Shown piece after piece: positions 1 to 8,959 of a stretch of 64,000 nt of DNA. Source of the stretch: Haloarcula hispanica ATCC 33960 (GTDB lineage: Archaea > Halobacteriota > Halobacteria > Halobacteriales > Haloarculaceae); NCBI RefSeq assembly GCF_000223905.1, contig NC_015948.1, positions 1,736,001 through 1,800,000 on the forward strand, given 5' to 3'. The notes beneath the pieces are model-generated. The model saw only the letters and a list, made by a program, of their open reading frames with translations. It ran no database searches and had not been told where the DNA came from. The first letter of the stretch is position 1, and every line of letters begins with the position of its first letter. The translations under genes were made by a program, and so were the position numbers.

Positions 1-382
1 TGTCCGCATCGAAGAGGAGTTTCGCCTCCAGCGTTCTCGGCTCCGGAGAACTCGCGCGGATACTGTGTGCTCGGATACAGTGTTTGACACGGTCGATTCG
101 GTCGGGCTTCACGTCTTCGGCCGCGAGTAGTTGCGCGGCTTCCGCCGTGGCCCATTCGTCGTGGTCATCGATTTCACCGGCCCGCTCCCGGGGCCGACCA
201 ATATCGTGGAGCCACGCCGACGCGGCAAGGACATCCCGGTCGACCGAGCCGTCGCAGTGCCCCGCGAGCCGAAGCGCGACGTCTCGGACTCGCTTGGCGT
301 GAAACTGGTCGTGCGCTGGGAGGGCGTCTTCGTAGTACGGGACCGACAGTGTTCGAGCGAGGGGACCAAGTTCCTGTGTCAT
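1..382 (-). CDS. HD-domain phosphohydrolase family protein (C-terminus beyond window)
   Basis: The frame opens at an ATG at 382 and runs off the left edge, so only the first 127 or so residues are visible. They show the HD-domain metal ligands in order: a His in HAKRV near residue 28, the HD pair in WLHDIG near residues 58-59, a later His in CIRAHS, and an Asp in LLFDAD. HD proteins are metal-dependent phosphohydrolases, often acting on nucleotides. The substrate cannot be told from this fragment. It lies 85 bp downstream of narO on the same strand and looks unrelated to nitrate respiration. The family is well supported; the exact role is unknown. Confidence 0.75.
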   Translation of the reverse strand, partial: MTQELGPLARTLSVPYYEDALPAHDQFHAKRVRDVALRLAGHCDGSVDRDVLAASAWLHDIGRPRERAGEIDDHDEWATAEAAQLLAAEDVKPDRIDRVKHCIRAHSIRASSPEPRTLEAKLLFDAD

Positions 383-467
383 TGGCGGCGGTGGCACCTC
401 GCATGCCGGCTGGAATAACTGCTGTGAAATGCCTCTGTATCGCTGACATGAAGCGGAGCGGTCCCAC

Positions 468-1127
468 TCAGTGGGAGTCAAGCAAGTCGTCGAGGAGTTT
501 CCGCTGGGCGGCGGCGAGATGTTCGGTGAACGTCGAGGTGGAGATGTCAAGCGCTTCGGCCACGTCGCCGGCAGTCGCATCGCGCGGATGCTCGAAGTAC
601 CCCATCTGGTGGGCCTGGCTCAGCACCTCGCGCTGGCGATTGGTCAGTTTCGCGCGGTCGAGCACGACCGGCTGATCCGTCTCCGTGGACGTGTCTTCGA
701 GTAGCCGCCGTAGTTTGACGGTCTCGCCTTCCGACTGGAGGTCGGCAACGATATCCCGCAGAGTCGGCATATCGTCGACGAGAAACGTGACAACGATGGA
801 TTCGGTATCCGCCGTGAACTTCTGGACGACACAGCCGGCCGCTTCGATACGTTCACAGACACAACCCTGTTCGGCCGCCCGGGACACCTGGAAGACGTGT
901 CGCTGGTCGTAAGCGAAGACATGGTCCACATTCGGGAGTTCGCTCTGTAGCGCTCCCGGGTGGTCATCACCGCCCTTGAGCGTGAACTCTTCGAGAACGC
1001 GGTCGGCATCGCCACTCGTTGCGCTCCGAGAGACCGACGACACTGACCACTCCTCGTCAGCGTGTGGCTGTACTTGACAGGACCGAGGACCGAACACTTC
1101 GACCTCGGCGAGCATTCGGCCCGACAT
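468..1127 (-). CDS. narO: NarO, cysteine-rich HTH regulator of denitrification genes
   Basis: A 219-residue regulator of the bacterio-opsin-activator type. The C-terminus has the HTH-10 helix-turn-helix (LTNRQREVLSQAHQMGYF then AEALDISTSTFTEHL). The N-terminal half has cysteines in the pattern C-Xn-C-X-C-X7-C (one near residue 17, then CVCERIEAAGC), the signature reported for Haloferax NarO, where each of the four Cys is needed for denitrifying growth. It is divergent from the nar operon, as narO is in Haloferax. The frame is open further up, but ATG 1127 lies about 27 nt after a TATA-like TTCTTATGG on the minus strand, which fits a leaderless transcript; ATG 1115 is a second option. It probably senses oxygen through a Cys-bound metal centre and activates narA transcription; the sensing chemistry is inference. 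Confidence 0.85.
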   Translation of the reverse strand: MSGRMLAEVEVFGPRSCQVQPHADEEWSVSSVSRSATSGDADRVLEEFTLKGGDDHPGALQSELPNVDHVFAYDQRHVFQVSRAAEQGCVCERIEAAGCVVQKFTADTESIVVTFLVDDMPTLRDIVADLQSEGETVKLRRLLEDTSTETDQPVVLDRAKLTNRQREVLSQAHQMGYFEHPRDATAGDVAEALDISTSTFTEHLAAAQRKLLDDLLDSH

Positions 1128-1146
1128 ACACGGTAGATGGGCCGGC

Positions 1147-1186
1147 CTCCATAAGAAAGGGCAGGCGAACATGTTCGTATAAAAAA
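1147..1186. promoter_or_regulatory. Divergent narO/narA promoter region with palindrome
   Basis: On the plus strand TATAAAAAA at 1178-1186 is a strong TATA box for the nar operon (expected start about 1208, leader about 100 nt). On the minus strand TTCTTATGG at about 1150-1158 serves narO. Between them, 1166-1177 is the perfect palindrome CGAACATGTTCG, directly abutting the nar TATA box in the BRE position. Half-sites of the same kind recur just before narA (GTTCG 1272-1276 and CGAAC 1286-1290). A cis element has been reported in haloarchaeal denitrification promoters; whether this is that element I cannot check here. Confidence 0.6.
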
Positions 1187-1307
1187 CCGCCATATAATGG
1201 GCCTAAGATGTCGGGCTGGCAGTTCATCCGGGTTCTGGGACAAACCCCGAACACAGCGACACAGCGCAGCCGTTCGAATCGCTGGCGAACCGAGATAACA
1301 CAAGATT

Positions 1308-1883
1308 ATGAGACGCAACACGATACTCATCGGTCTGTTGATAACAGCGGTGTTGCTGCCGATGTGGTACGTCGCTTTACACGGCGAGCCACCGTCGGAA
1401 GAAATCGCTATCGACGAGAGCGTCAGCGACATCCGGCCGCTCGAAAGCCCAGTAGAGACGCCGAACAAGCTGTCACCGAGCCAGGTCGGTGTCGTCGTCT
1501 GGGTCGCCCTGTTCGGTCTCGTGGGCGTGCTGACGGCCGCCCACCAGTTCATGAACAGGGCGGTCCGGCCGCCTGACGACGCCGAGCCGGTCACCGACGG
1601 CGGGACCGTCTCGTTACCGTGGCTCAACACGGAGCACCGCTGGGTCGTCGAGTACCACGACGCCTCGGACGCCATAGAGGGACTCGTCGCCATGAGCGGG
1701 CTGACGGTCCTGTCTATCGTCTTCGCAGCGCTGTTCACCGGCGAGTACCTCACGCTCGCCCGCACCCAGTACTTCGGGCTGTACGCGACCGGGATGTTCC
1801 TCTCGCTCGCGCTCTCGACGGTCGCGTACTACGCCTGGTTCATGCCACACGTCGAAGTCGCCGAGATCAGGGGGCACGAATGA
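1308..1883 (+). CDS. narA: NarA, membrane protein opening the nar operon
   Basis: A 191-residue membrane protein with about four hydrophobic segments (residues 5-25, 60-82, 125-150 and 155-178), a polar loop after the first and no cofactor motif. Position decides the name: it is first in the operon, divergent from narO and immediately before the Rieske gene, as narA is in Haloferax mediterranei. Its biochemical role has not been worked out as far as I know; a place in the Rieske/cytochrome b electron-transfer module is inferred. The stop overlaps the narB start (ATGA), so translation is probably coupled. Confidence 0.7.
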   Translation: MRRNTILIGLLITAVLLPMWYVALHGEPPSEEIAIDESVSDIRPLESPVETPNKLSPSQVGVVVWVALFGLVGVLTAAHQFMNRAVRPPDDAEPVTDGGTVSLPWLNTEHRWVVEYHDASDAIEGLVAMSGLTVLSIVFAALFTGEYLTLARTQYFGLYATGMFLSLALSTVAYYAWFMPHVEVAEIRGHE

Positions 1884-2536
1884 TAGACTATCCGAAACCC
1901 GATGACGACGACGAGGAACAGGGCGATGACTGCTCGTGTGAGGGGGCCACCGGTACGTCCCCGACGCTGTACGGGGACGCCCGCGCGGAACTCCGTCGCA
2001 GGGACTTCGCGAAGTTCCTCGCGACCGTCGGCGGCCTGACTGCCGTCGCCAGCCTCACCGCGCCGCTTGCCAGCACCACGCAGGTGTTCGAGCGGGGGTA
2101 CAAGGGACCGGTGTACTCCGACGGCATCCACCTCGTCGACAGCGAGGGCGAGCGCATCACCGAGGAGCGACTCTCCGAAGGCGAACACATAACGGTCTTC
2201 CCGGAGCCCCGGCCCGGCATCGAGGATGCCCCGACGCTACTGGTACGCTACGCCGAGTCCGACTACGGCAGCGACATCGCAGAAGGGTTCACCGTCAGCG
2301 GGTACGCTGCCTTCTCGAAAGTGTGTACCCACGCCGGCTGTATGGTGTCGGACCGGGAGGACGACCTCGTCGTCTGCCCCTGTCACTTCGGGAAGTTCAA
2401 CGTCCTGGAAGGGGCGGCGGTCAGTGGCGGCCCGCCGGGACGACCGCTCCCGCAGCTTCCGATCACGGTGACCAGCGACGGGTTCCTCGTCGCCACCGGG
2501 GACTTTGAGGGGCCAGTCGGCCCCGGAGGTGGATAA
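1880..2536 (+). CDS. narB: NarB, Rieske iron-sulfur protein of nitrate respiration
   Basis: 218 residues. Near residues 39-62 there is a twin-arginine motif (RRRDFAKF) and a hydrophobic stretch, acting as TAT signal or uncleaved anchor. The Rieske [2Fe-2S] ligands are C149-T-H151 with C154 and C166-P-C-H169, followed by the GKFNVLEG and [10 protein letters not shown] loops. Rieske proteins pass electrons from quinol bound at a cytochrome b; with NarC next door this pair would replace the usual NarI and feed NarGH on the outer face. The start is ATG 1880, overlapping the narA stop. An open frame extends upstream but is out of register with the operon structure. Confidence 0.9.
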   Translation: MIDYPKPDDDDEEQGDDCSCEGATGTSPTLYGDARAELRRRDFAKFLATVGGLTAVASLTAPLASTTQVFERGYKGPVYSDGIHLVDSEGERITEERLSEGEHITVFPEPRPGIEDAPTLLVRYAESDYGSDIAEGFTVSGYAAFSKVCTHAGCMVSDREDDLVVCPCHFGKFNVLEGAAVSGGPPGRPLPQLPITVTSDGFLVATGDFEGPVGPGGG

Positions 2537-3930
2537 TGTCCCGCGCCAAAGCCGTCTACGACTGGTTCGACACGCGCCTCGACCTGGAGAACGGCCAGAC
2601 GTTCCTCGGCAAGGCGTTCCCGGCCGAGGACTCGTTCCTGCTGGGCGAGGTGGCGCTGTTCTGTTTCCTCCTCCTGATCCTGTCGGGGGTCTTCCTCGGG
2701 TTCTTTTTCGAGCCCTCGACCTCCGATGTGGAGTACGACGGCAGCGTCCAGAAGTTCCAGGGCGAGGAGATGCCCGAGGCGTTCGTCTCGGTGCTACATA
2801 TCACCTACGATGTGCCGTTCGGGATGTTCATCCGCCGACTCCACCACTGGGCGGCCCACCTCTTCGTCGCCTCCATCGGATTGCACATGTTACGGGTGTT
2901 TTTCACCGGCGCGTACCGCAACCCCCGGGAGCCGAACTGGATCGTCGGCACCGGCCTGGCAGCGCTCTCGATGGGCGCGGCCTACACCGGCTACGCGCTG
3001 CCGTTCGACGAGTTCGCCGCCACAGCGACGAGTATCGGTTACAACCTCACGATATCCATACCCCTGTTAGGTGATTTCCTCGGCCAAGTGGTGTTCGGGG
3101 GTGAGTTCCCCAGCAGCGCCACCATCCCGCGGCTGTACTTCCTGCACGTTCTCGTGATACCGGCGGCTATCGCCGTGGGCTTAGCCGTCCACATGGCCAT
3201 CCTCATCAGGCAGAAACACACCGAGGCCCCGCGGGACGGCGACGTGACCGGCGGCCGTCAGTCCGTCGACGAGGAGGACGACGACATCATCATCGGCCTG
3301 CCGGCGTTCCCGAACCAGGCCGCCGTCTCCGCGGTGGTGTTCTTCGTCACCGCGGCGACGCTGTCGGCACTTGCGGGCCTGCTCCCGGTCCACAACGTCG
3401 CTGAGTACGGCCCGAACGACCCCGCGGCCACGCCGGAACTCATCATGCCGGACTGGTTTCTGATGTGGGTGTACGGCTTCCTGAAGCTCCTGCCACAGAT
3501 CAGCTTCAACGTCGGCCCGGCCCACATCAACGGGGAGTTCATCGGCGGCATCGTCCTCCCGGGGCTGGTGTTTGCCGCGGTCGCCCTCTGGCCGTTCATC
3601 GACCGGACGGAGCCGACTCACTTCACCGCGGACCCGCTGGACCGGGCCTGGCAGACCGGTGTGGGCGTGGCCGCCGTCGCGTTCATCATGATTGCCTCGA
3701 TTGCGGGGATGAACAACATTCTCGCGGACCAGGTGCTCGGAACGACGACGAACGTGGTCAACCCCATCCTGACGGCGGCGCTGCTCGTCATCCCACCCGT
3801 CTTCGGCGGCATCACGTACCTACTGTTGCGGGACGGCGAGCCCACGCCGTCACAGGAGGGCGACGTAGCCGCTGACGGTGGTGCAGTAGACGAGAGAACG
3901 GCTAGCACCGAATCGGAGGAGAACGGATGA
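2536..3930 (+). CDS. narC: NarC, cytochrome b subunit
   Basis: 464-residue membrane protein combining the N-terminal cytochrome b region (four helices) and the C-terminal quinol-site region (subunit IV-like) in one chain. Heme b ligands are visible as H103/H104 and H117 in one helix ([11 protein letters not shown] to GLHMLRVFF) and paired His in a later one ([18 protein letters not shown]). A PDWF motif near residue 306 resembles the conserved PEWY-type quinol-oxidation motif. The tail after residue 430 is acidic. Start and narB stop overlap as TAATG. It likely oxidises menaquinol and reduces the NarB cluster. Confidence 0.9.
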   Translation: MSRAKAVYDWFDTRLDLENGQTFLGKAFPAEDSFLLGEVALFCFLLLILSGVFLGFFFEPSTSDVEYDGSVQKFQGEEMPEAFVSVLHITYDVPFGMFIRRLHHWAAHLFVASIGLHMLRVFFTGAYRNPREPNWIVGTGLAALSMGAAYTGYALPFDEFAATATSIGYNLTISIPLLGDFLGQVVFGGEFPSSATIPRLYFLHVLVIPAAIAVGLAVHMAILIRQKHTEAPRDGDVTGGRQSVDEEDDDIIIGLPAFPNQAAVSAVVFFVTAATLSALAGLLPVHNVAEYGPNDPAATPELIMPDWFLMWVYGFLKLLPQISFNVGPAHINGEFIGGIVLPGLVFAAVALWPFIDRTEPTHFTADPLDRAWQTGVGVAAVAFIMIASIAGMNNILADQVLGTTTNVVNPILTAALLVIPPVFGGITYLLLRDGEPTPSQEGDVAADGGAVDERTASTESEENG

Positions 3931-4109
3931 CTGCGAGCATCAAACTGACTGAGCGGCAGTATCGCCTGCTGGATACGACGAGCAAGCTGGTCGGCCTCGT
4001 ACTGGTCGCCGCCGGCCTCGAAGTCGGCGGCAGCACGCCGACCGGCATCGCGCTGGCTATCGTCGGGGTTGCCTGCGCGACTGCGACAGTGTTCATAACC
4101 AATGAGTAG
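3927..4109 (+). CDS. Small two-helix membrane protein in nar operon
   Basis: 60 residues with two hydrophobic segments (roughly residues 18-32 and 38-56) split by a short Gly-rich turn (EVGGSTPTG). It overlaps narC by 4 nt (ATGA) and narG by 8 nt, so it is clearly embedded in the operon and translated with it. No cofactor-binding residues are visible. I do not recognise a named family; a structural role in docking NarG/NarH to the cytochrome b module is a guess from position only. Confidence 0.7.
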   Translation: MTASIKLTERQYRLLDTTSKLVGLVLVAAGLEVGGSTPTGIALAIVGVACATATVFITNE

Positions 4110-6960
4110 AAACGACCTGACTGACGACGAAACGGACAGTGCGGGAATCAGTCGCCGCGACTTCGTGCGCGGTCTCGGAGCCGCGTCGCTGCTTGGCGCG
4201 ACGGGGCTGTCCTTCGCCGACGACGGCATGGACGGCCTCGAAGCGGTCGACGACCCCATCGGGTCGTATCCGTATCGGGACTGGGAGGACCTCTACCGCG
4301 ACGAGTGGGACTGGGACTCCGTCGCCCGCTCGACCCACAGCGTCAACTGCACCGGCTCCTGTTCGTGGAACGTCTACGTCAAGGACGGCCAGGTCTGGCG
4401 CGAGGAACAGGCCGGCGACTACCCGACGTTCGACGAAAGCCTCCCCGACCCGAACCCGCGCGGGTGCCAGAAAGGGGCCTGTTACACGGACTACGTCAAC
4501 GCCGACCAGCGCGTGCTCCACCCCTTGCGCCGCACCGGCGAGCGCGGCGAGGGCCAGTGGGAGCGGATTAGCTGGGACGAGGCGCTGACCGAAATCGCCG
4601 ACCACGTCATCGACGAGGTGCAGGCGGGCCGGTACGACGCCATCTCCGGGTTCACGCCGATTCCGGCGATGAGCCCGGTGTCGTTCGCCTCCGGCTCCCG
4701 CCTCGTCAATCTGCTGGGCGGCGTCTCGCATAGCTTCTACGACTGGTACTCGGACCTCCCCCCGGGACAGCCGATCACCTGGGGCACCCAGACGGACAAC
4801 GCCGAATCCGCCGACTGGCACAACTCTGACTACATCATCGCCTGGGGGTCGAACATCAACGTCACGCGCATCCCCGACGCGAAGTACTTCCTCGACGCCG
4901 GCTACGAGGGCGCAAAGCGGGTCGGTATCTTCACCGACTACTCCCAGACGGCCATCCACACCGACGAGTGGCTCTCGCCCCACGGCGGCAGCGACACCGC
5001 GCTCGCGCTGGGCATGGCCCAGACCATCGTCGACGAGGGGCTGCACGACGAGGAACACCTCAAAGAGCAGACCGACATGCCGCTGCTCGTCCGGGAGGAC
5101 ACCGGCAAGTTCCTCCGGGCGAGCGAGGTCGGCCTCGCCGAGGACGCCGACGACCCGGACAAGGTGTTCGTCATGGTCGACGCCGACGGCAACCTCCGTC
5201 GTGCACCCGGTTCGCTCGGCGAGCGGGACGGCCAGAAGGACTACTCGTTAAGTATCGAACTCGACTTCGACCCGCAGCTCTCGGTCGAGCGTAGTGTCGA
5301 CACCGACGAGGGCAGCGTCGCGGTCCGGTCGGTCTGGGAGAACCTCACTGACGAACTCAGTCAGTACACGCCGGACGTTGTCCACGAAGAGACCGGCGTT
5401 GGGACGAACACCTACCAGCGGGTCGCCCGCGAGTTCGCCGAGGCCGACGCCGCGAAAATCATCCACGGCAAGGGCGTCAACGATTGGTACCACAACGACC
5501 TGGGCAACCGCGCCATCCAGTTGCTCGTGACGCTGACGGGCAATCTCGGCGACCCCGGCACCGGACTGGACCACTACGTGGGCCAGGAGAAGATCTGGTC
5601 GTTCCACGGCTGGAAGGTGCTCTCGTTCCCGACCGGAAACGTCCGCGGCGTGCCGACGACGCTGTGGACCTACTTCCACGCGGGCATCCTCGACAACACT
5701 GATCCGGACACCGCAGAGAAGATACGCGAGTCCATCGACAAGGGATGGATGCCGGTCTACCCCGAGGAGCGCGAGAACGGGAGCCGACCGGACCCGTCCA
5801 CGATGTTCGTCTGGCGCGGGAACTACTTCAACCAGGCCAAGGGCAACGTCGCCCTCGAAGAACAGCTCTGGCCCAAACTCGATCTCGTCGTCGACATCAA
5901 CTTCCGGATGGACTCGACGGCGATGTACTCCGACATCGTCCTGCCGGCGGCCAGCCACTACGAGAAGTACGATCTCTCGGAGACGGACATGCACACCTAC
6001 GTGCACCCGTTCACGCCGGCCGTCGAACCGCTCGGCGAGGCCAAGACCGACTGGGAGATATTCCGCCTGCTCGCCGAGAAGATACAAGAGCGCGCCCAGG
6101 AACGCGGTGTCGAGCCGATCGAGGACCGCAAGTTCGACCGAACCATCGATCTCACGACCATCTACGACGACTACGTCCGCGACTGGGAGACCGGCGAGGA
6201 AGAAGGGCTCGTCGAAGACAAAGCCGCGGCGGAGTTCATCCTCGAACACTCCGAGGAGACCAACCCCGAGGGTAGCGACGAGCAGATAACCTTCGACGAC
6301 ATCGACGAGCAACCACAGCGGTTCCTCGAAGCCGGCGACCACTGGAGTTCGGACATCAAGGACGGCGAGGCCTACGTCCCGTGGCAGGACTACGTCCACG
6401 ACAAGAACCCCTGGCCGACCTTCACCGGCCGCCAGCAGTACTACATCGACCACGACTGGTATCTCGAACTCGGCGAGGAACTCCCGACCCACAAGGAGGG
6501 GCCGGAGAACACCGGCGGGGACTACCCGCTGTCGTACAACACGCCTCACGGTCGCTGGTCCATCCACTCGACGTGGCGCGACGACCCCAAGATGCTCAGG
6601 CTCCAGCGGGGGGAGCCGGTGGTGTACATCAACCCCGAGGACGCCGAAGAACGCGGCATCGAGGACGGCGACACCGTGGAGGTGTACAACGACCTCGGCG
6701 CGGTAGAGGTGCAGGCCAAAATCTACCCCTCCAGCGAACCGGGGACCGTTCGGCACTTCTTCTCCTGGGAAAAGTTCCAGTACCCCGACCGGGACAACTT
6801 CAACACGCTCGTCCCGATGTACATGAAGCCGACGCAGTTGGTCCAGTACCCGGAAGACACCGGGGAACACCTGCACTTCTTCCCGAACTACTGGGGGCCG
6901 ACCGGGGTCAACAGCGACGTGCGCGTGGACGTGCGGCCCACCGGAGGTGACACCGAATGA
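4102..6960 (+). CDS. narG: NarG, catalytic molybdenum subunit of nitrate reductase
   Basis: 952 residues. A twin-arginine signal (ISRRDFVRGLGAAS, residues 16-29) shows export, placing the site outside the membrane, unlike bacterial cytoplasmic NarG. The [4Fe-4S] ligands are H79, C83 and C87 with C122 or C127 (HSVNCTGSC then GCQKGAC). The molybdenum ligand is Asp218 in YSDLPPGQ, matching the Asp of Escherichia coli NarG, which marks this as nitrate rather than DMSO reductase type. The chain is shorter than bacterial NarG (about 1250). It receives electrons from NarH and binds Mo-bisMGD. Start ATG 4102 sits inside the end of the small upstream gene. Confidence 0.95.
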   Translation: MSRNDLTDDETDSAGISRRDFVRGLGAASLLGATGLSFADDGMDGLEAVDDPIGSYPYRDWEDLYRDEWDWDSVARSTHSVNCTGSCSWNVYVKDGQVWREEQAGDYPTFDESLPDPNPRGCQKGACYTDYVNADQRVLHPLRRTGERGEGQWERISWDEALTEIADHVIDEVQAGRYDAISGFTPIPAMSPVSFASGSRLVNLLGGVSHSFYDWYSDLPPGQPITWGTQTDNAESADWHNSDYIIAWGSNINVTRIPDAKYFLDAGYEGAKRVGIFTDYSQTAIHTDEWLSPHGGSDTALALGMAQTIVDEGLHDEEHLKEQTDMPLLVREDTGKFLRASEVGLAEDADDPDKVFVMVDADGNLRRAPGSLGERDGQKDYSLSIELDFDPQLSVERSVDTDEGSVAVRSVWENLTDELSQYTPDVVHEETGVGTNTYQRVAREFAEADAAKIIHGKGVNDWYHNDLGNRAIQLLVTLTGNLGDPGTGLDHYVGQEKIWSFHGWKVLSFPTGNVRGVPTTLWTYFHAGILDNTDPDTAEKIRESIDKGWMPVYPEERENGSRPDPSTMFVWRGNYFNQAKGNVALEEQLWPKLDLVVDINFRMDSTAMYSDIVLPAASHYEKYDLSETDMHTYVHPFTPAVEPLGEAKTDWEIFRLLAEKIQERAQERGVEPIEDRKFDRTIDLTTIYDDYVRDWETGEEEGLVEDKAAAEFILEHSEETNPEGSDEQITFDDIDEQPQRFLEAGDHWSSDIKDGEAYVPWQDYVHDKNPWPTFTGRQQYYIDHDWYLELGEELPTHKEGPENTGGDYPLSYNTPHGRWSIHSTWRDDPKMLRLQRGEPVVYINPEDAEERGIEDGDTVEVYNDLGAVEVQAKIYPSSEPGTVRHFFSWEKFQYPDRDNFNTLVPMYMKPTQLVQYPEDTGEHLHFFPNYWGPTGVNSDVRVDVRPTGGDTE

Positions 6961-8033
6961 GTACCGACCAACAGGACGACCAAGGCGAAGAGGACACGCT
7001 GGTCAACGTCGCTGACGGCGTCGACCACCAGGTCGCGATGGTGATGGACCTGAACAAGTGCATCGGCTGCCAGACGTGTACGATCGCCTGCAAGAACCTC
7101 TGGACGGAGGACGGCGGCAGCGAGTATATGTACTGGAACAACGTCGAGACCAAGCCCGGCGAGGGCTACCCGCGGGGCTGGGAGGACTCCGGGGGCGGCT
7201 GGGAGTCGAGCGAGCACTCGGACCGCTCGCCCGGCGAGATCCCCGACGAGGAGGACTACGGCCGCGCCTGGGAGTTCAACCACGAGGAGATCATGTACGA
7301 GGGCAGCGACGAGCCGCTGCGGCCCCGCGAGGGCGCGGAGTGGGGGCCCAACTGGGACGAGGACCAGGGGGCCGGCGAGTACCCCAACAGCTACTACTTT
7401 TACCTCCCTCGCATCTGCAACCACTGCACCCATCCCTCCTGTGTCGAGGCCTGCCCACGCTCGGCGCTGTACAAGCGCCAGGAGGACGGCATCGTCCTCG
7501 TCGACCAGGAGCGCTGTCGGGGCTACCGCTACTGCGTCGAGGGGTGTCCGTACAAGAAGGTGTACTACAACACTGTCTCGAAGAAATCCGAGAAGTGCAT
7601 CTTCTGTTACCCCCGCATCGAAGGCGAAGGCCCCGACGGGGAGACGTTCGCCCCGGCCTGTGCCGAGGAGTGCCCGCCCCAGCTCCGGCTGGTCGGCTTC
7701 CTCGACGACGAGGAGGGACCGATCCACAAGCTCGTCAATGAGTACGAAGTGGCCCTCCCGCTCCATCCGGAGTTCCGCACGCAGCCGAACGTCTACTACA
7801 TCCCGCCCTTTGCCCCCGGGCAGCACACGGAGGACGGGGAGACTGTTGACATCGACCGTATCCCACGCCAGTACCTCCGAGAGCTGTTCGGCGACGGCGT
7901 CGACGAGGCGCTGGACACTATCGACGCACACCGGCAGCGCGTCCGACAGGGTGGTGACAGCGAGCTCATGGAACTGCTTCAGGACAAGAACCCGGCCAAA
8001 CAGTACCGACTGGAGGTGTTCGAAGATGAGTAG
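6957..8033 (+). CDS. narH: NarH, four-cluster iron-sulfur subunit of nitrate reductase
   Basis: 358 residues with four cysteine groups: C35-X2-C38-X2-C41-X3-C45 (CIGCQTCTIACKN), CNHCTHPSCVEACP, CRGYRYCVEGCP and CIFCYP with a distal C/C pair. In the third group an aromatic residue (Tyr) replaces the second Cys, as Trp does in bacterial NarH; this gives a [3Fe-4S] cluster. NarH relays electrons to NarG and is exported with it by the NarG signal. It overlaps narG by ATGA. Its stop (8031-8033) lies just before three tandem hairpins. Confidence 0.95.
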   Translation: MSTDQQDDQGEEDTLVNVADGVDHQVAMVMDLNKCIGCQTCTIACKNLWTEDGGSEYMYWNNVETKPGEGYPRGWEDSGGGWESSEHSDRSPGEIPDEEDYGRAWEFNHEEIMYEGSDEPLRPREGAEWGPNWDEDQGAGEYPNSYYFYLPRICNHCTHPSCVEACPRSALYKRQEDGIVLVDQERCRGYRYCVEGCPYKKVYYNTVSKKSEKCIFCYPRIEGEGPDGETFAPACAEECPPQLRLVGFLDDEEGPIHKLVNEYEVALPLHPEFRTQPNVYYIPPFAPGQHTEDGETVDIDRIPRQYLRELFGDGVDEALDTIDAHRQRVRQGGDSELMELLQDKNPAKQYRLEVFEDE

Positions 8034-8133
8034 CGAGCCGCTACGCGGCTCGGAAACGCGAGCGGGCGATGCCCGCGAGCGGTCCCAGTTGGCCGCCCCT
8101 GAGCGTGCTCAGGGGGTGGTCAACGATGACTGA
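8026..8133 (+). CDS. Possible 35-residue bridging ORF between narH and the next subunit
   Basis: An ATG at 8026 overlaps the narH stop, and the frame ends at TGA 8131-8133, overlapping the next ATG (8126). The peptide is Arg/Glu-rich with no motif, and its codons are dictated by the three hairpins lying in the same DNA. It may be translated only to carry ribosomes across the junction, or not at all. Low confidence as a protein gene; the junction itself is worth attention. Confidence 0.25.
   Translation: MSSEPLRGSETRAGDARERSQLAAPERAQGVVNDD
8034..8115 (+). repeat. Three tandem perfect hairpins between narH and downstream subunit
   Basis: Hairpin 1: arms 8034-8041 and 8045-8052 (8 bp, loop TAC). 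Hairpin 2: arms 8062-8067 and 8071-8076 (6 bp, loop GAT). Hairpin 3: arms 8096-8104 and 8107-8115 (9 bp, loop GT). All are G+C-rich with perfect pairing. No T-run follows, so they are not ordinary haloarchaeal terminators. They could stabilise the narA-H part of the message, attenuate downstream expression or mark an RNA processing site. Confidence 0.8.
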
Positions 8134-8959
8134 CCACCGACGCACGCTCACACTCACGGCGGTGCTTTCGGCGCTCATCGTCGTCTCGACGGTGGCCGCG
8201 CCGATGGTGAGCGCCCGGCCAGCACACGAAATCCCGGTTTCCGAGGTATCGACGGCCGACCTCGCCGAACCGAACGCCGACGGCTGGGAAGAAGTCCCGG
8301 CCTCGGACGTACCGCTTGCGAGCGCCCCGAGTAGCGTCCCGAACGCCGACGACACGTCCGTCGAGACAGTCGACGTGCAGGCGGCTCGCACTGATGAGCG
8401 ACTGTACGTCCGGCTGGAGTGGCACGACGCGACACAGGACATGAACGCTAGCGCCACGCGTGAGTTCGCCGACGCGGTCGCGGTCCAGTTCCCGACGAAC
8501 ACGAGCTCCCGGCCGCCGATAGCGATGGGCGGCCCGGACAACCGGGTCAACGTCTGGTACTGGAGCGGAGCGACCGGAACCCAGGAACTGCTGGCCGGCG
8601 GCGCTGGCTCGACGACAGCGTTCGAGAACCCAACCGTGCAGGCGAACGCGAGTCACAGCGGCACTGGCGGCAACGCCACTTGGACGGTGGTCTACTCGCG
8701 CCAGCTTGACGCGCCGAGCGAGAACCGGACCGACCTGCGGACTGACGGTGATCTCGACGTGGCCTTCGCCGTCTGGAACGGCTCTAACGGCGAGCGGTCC
8801 GGCCAGAAAGCGGTCAGCGAGTGGCACTACTACCCGTTCAGCGGCGGCCCGCAGGGCCCGCCCTACGAGACGCTGCTGTGGACCGTCGCCGGCATCGCCA
8901 TCGTCGCCGTCGTCGGCGTCACCAGCTTCGGCATCTACCGCACGCGGGGGGCCGAGTGA
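8126..8959 (+). CDS. Heme-binding gamma-type subunit (ethylbenzene dehydrogenase-related family)
   Basis: 277 residues: an N-terminal signal peptide (hydrophobic residues 8-30, ending near SARPAHE), a beta-rich domain, and one C-terminal helix (LLWTVAGIAIVAVVGVTSF) that would anchor it. The body has the look of the ethylbenzene-dehydrogenase gamma family, soluble heme b subunits of the NarG/DdhA-type enzymes: VRLEWHDATQD, FADAVAVQFP, MGGPDNRVNVWYWSG and a late FAVWNGSNGERSGQKAVSEWHYY. It probably carries heme b between the cytochrome b/Rieske module and NarH on the outer face. ATG 8126 was chosen because it begins right before the signal sequence; the open frame extends to 8069. Confidence 0.75.
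   Translation: MTDHRRTLTLTAVLSALIVVSTVAAPMVSARPAHEIPVSEVSTADLAEPNADGWEEVPASDVPLASAPSSVPNADDTSVETVDVQAARTDERLYVRLEWHDATQDMNASATREFADAVAVQFPTNTSSRPPIAMGGPDNRVNVWYWSGATGTQELLAGGAGSTTAFENPTVQANASHSGTGGNATWTVVYSRQLDAPSENRTDLRTDGDLDVAFAVWNGSNGERSGQKAVSEWHYYPFSGGPQGPPYETLLWTVAGIAIVAVVGVTSFGIYRTRGAE

Noticed and set aside
644-1765. Long minus-strand frame over narO and narA
   Set aside because: It is out of frame with narO's HTH and cysteine motifs and antisense to narA.
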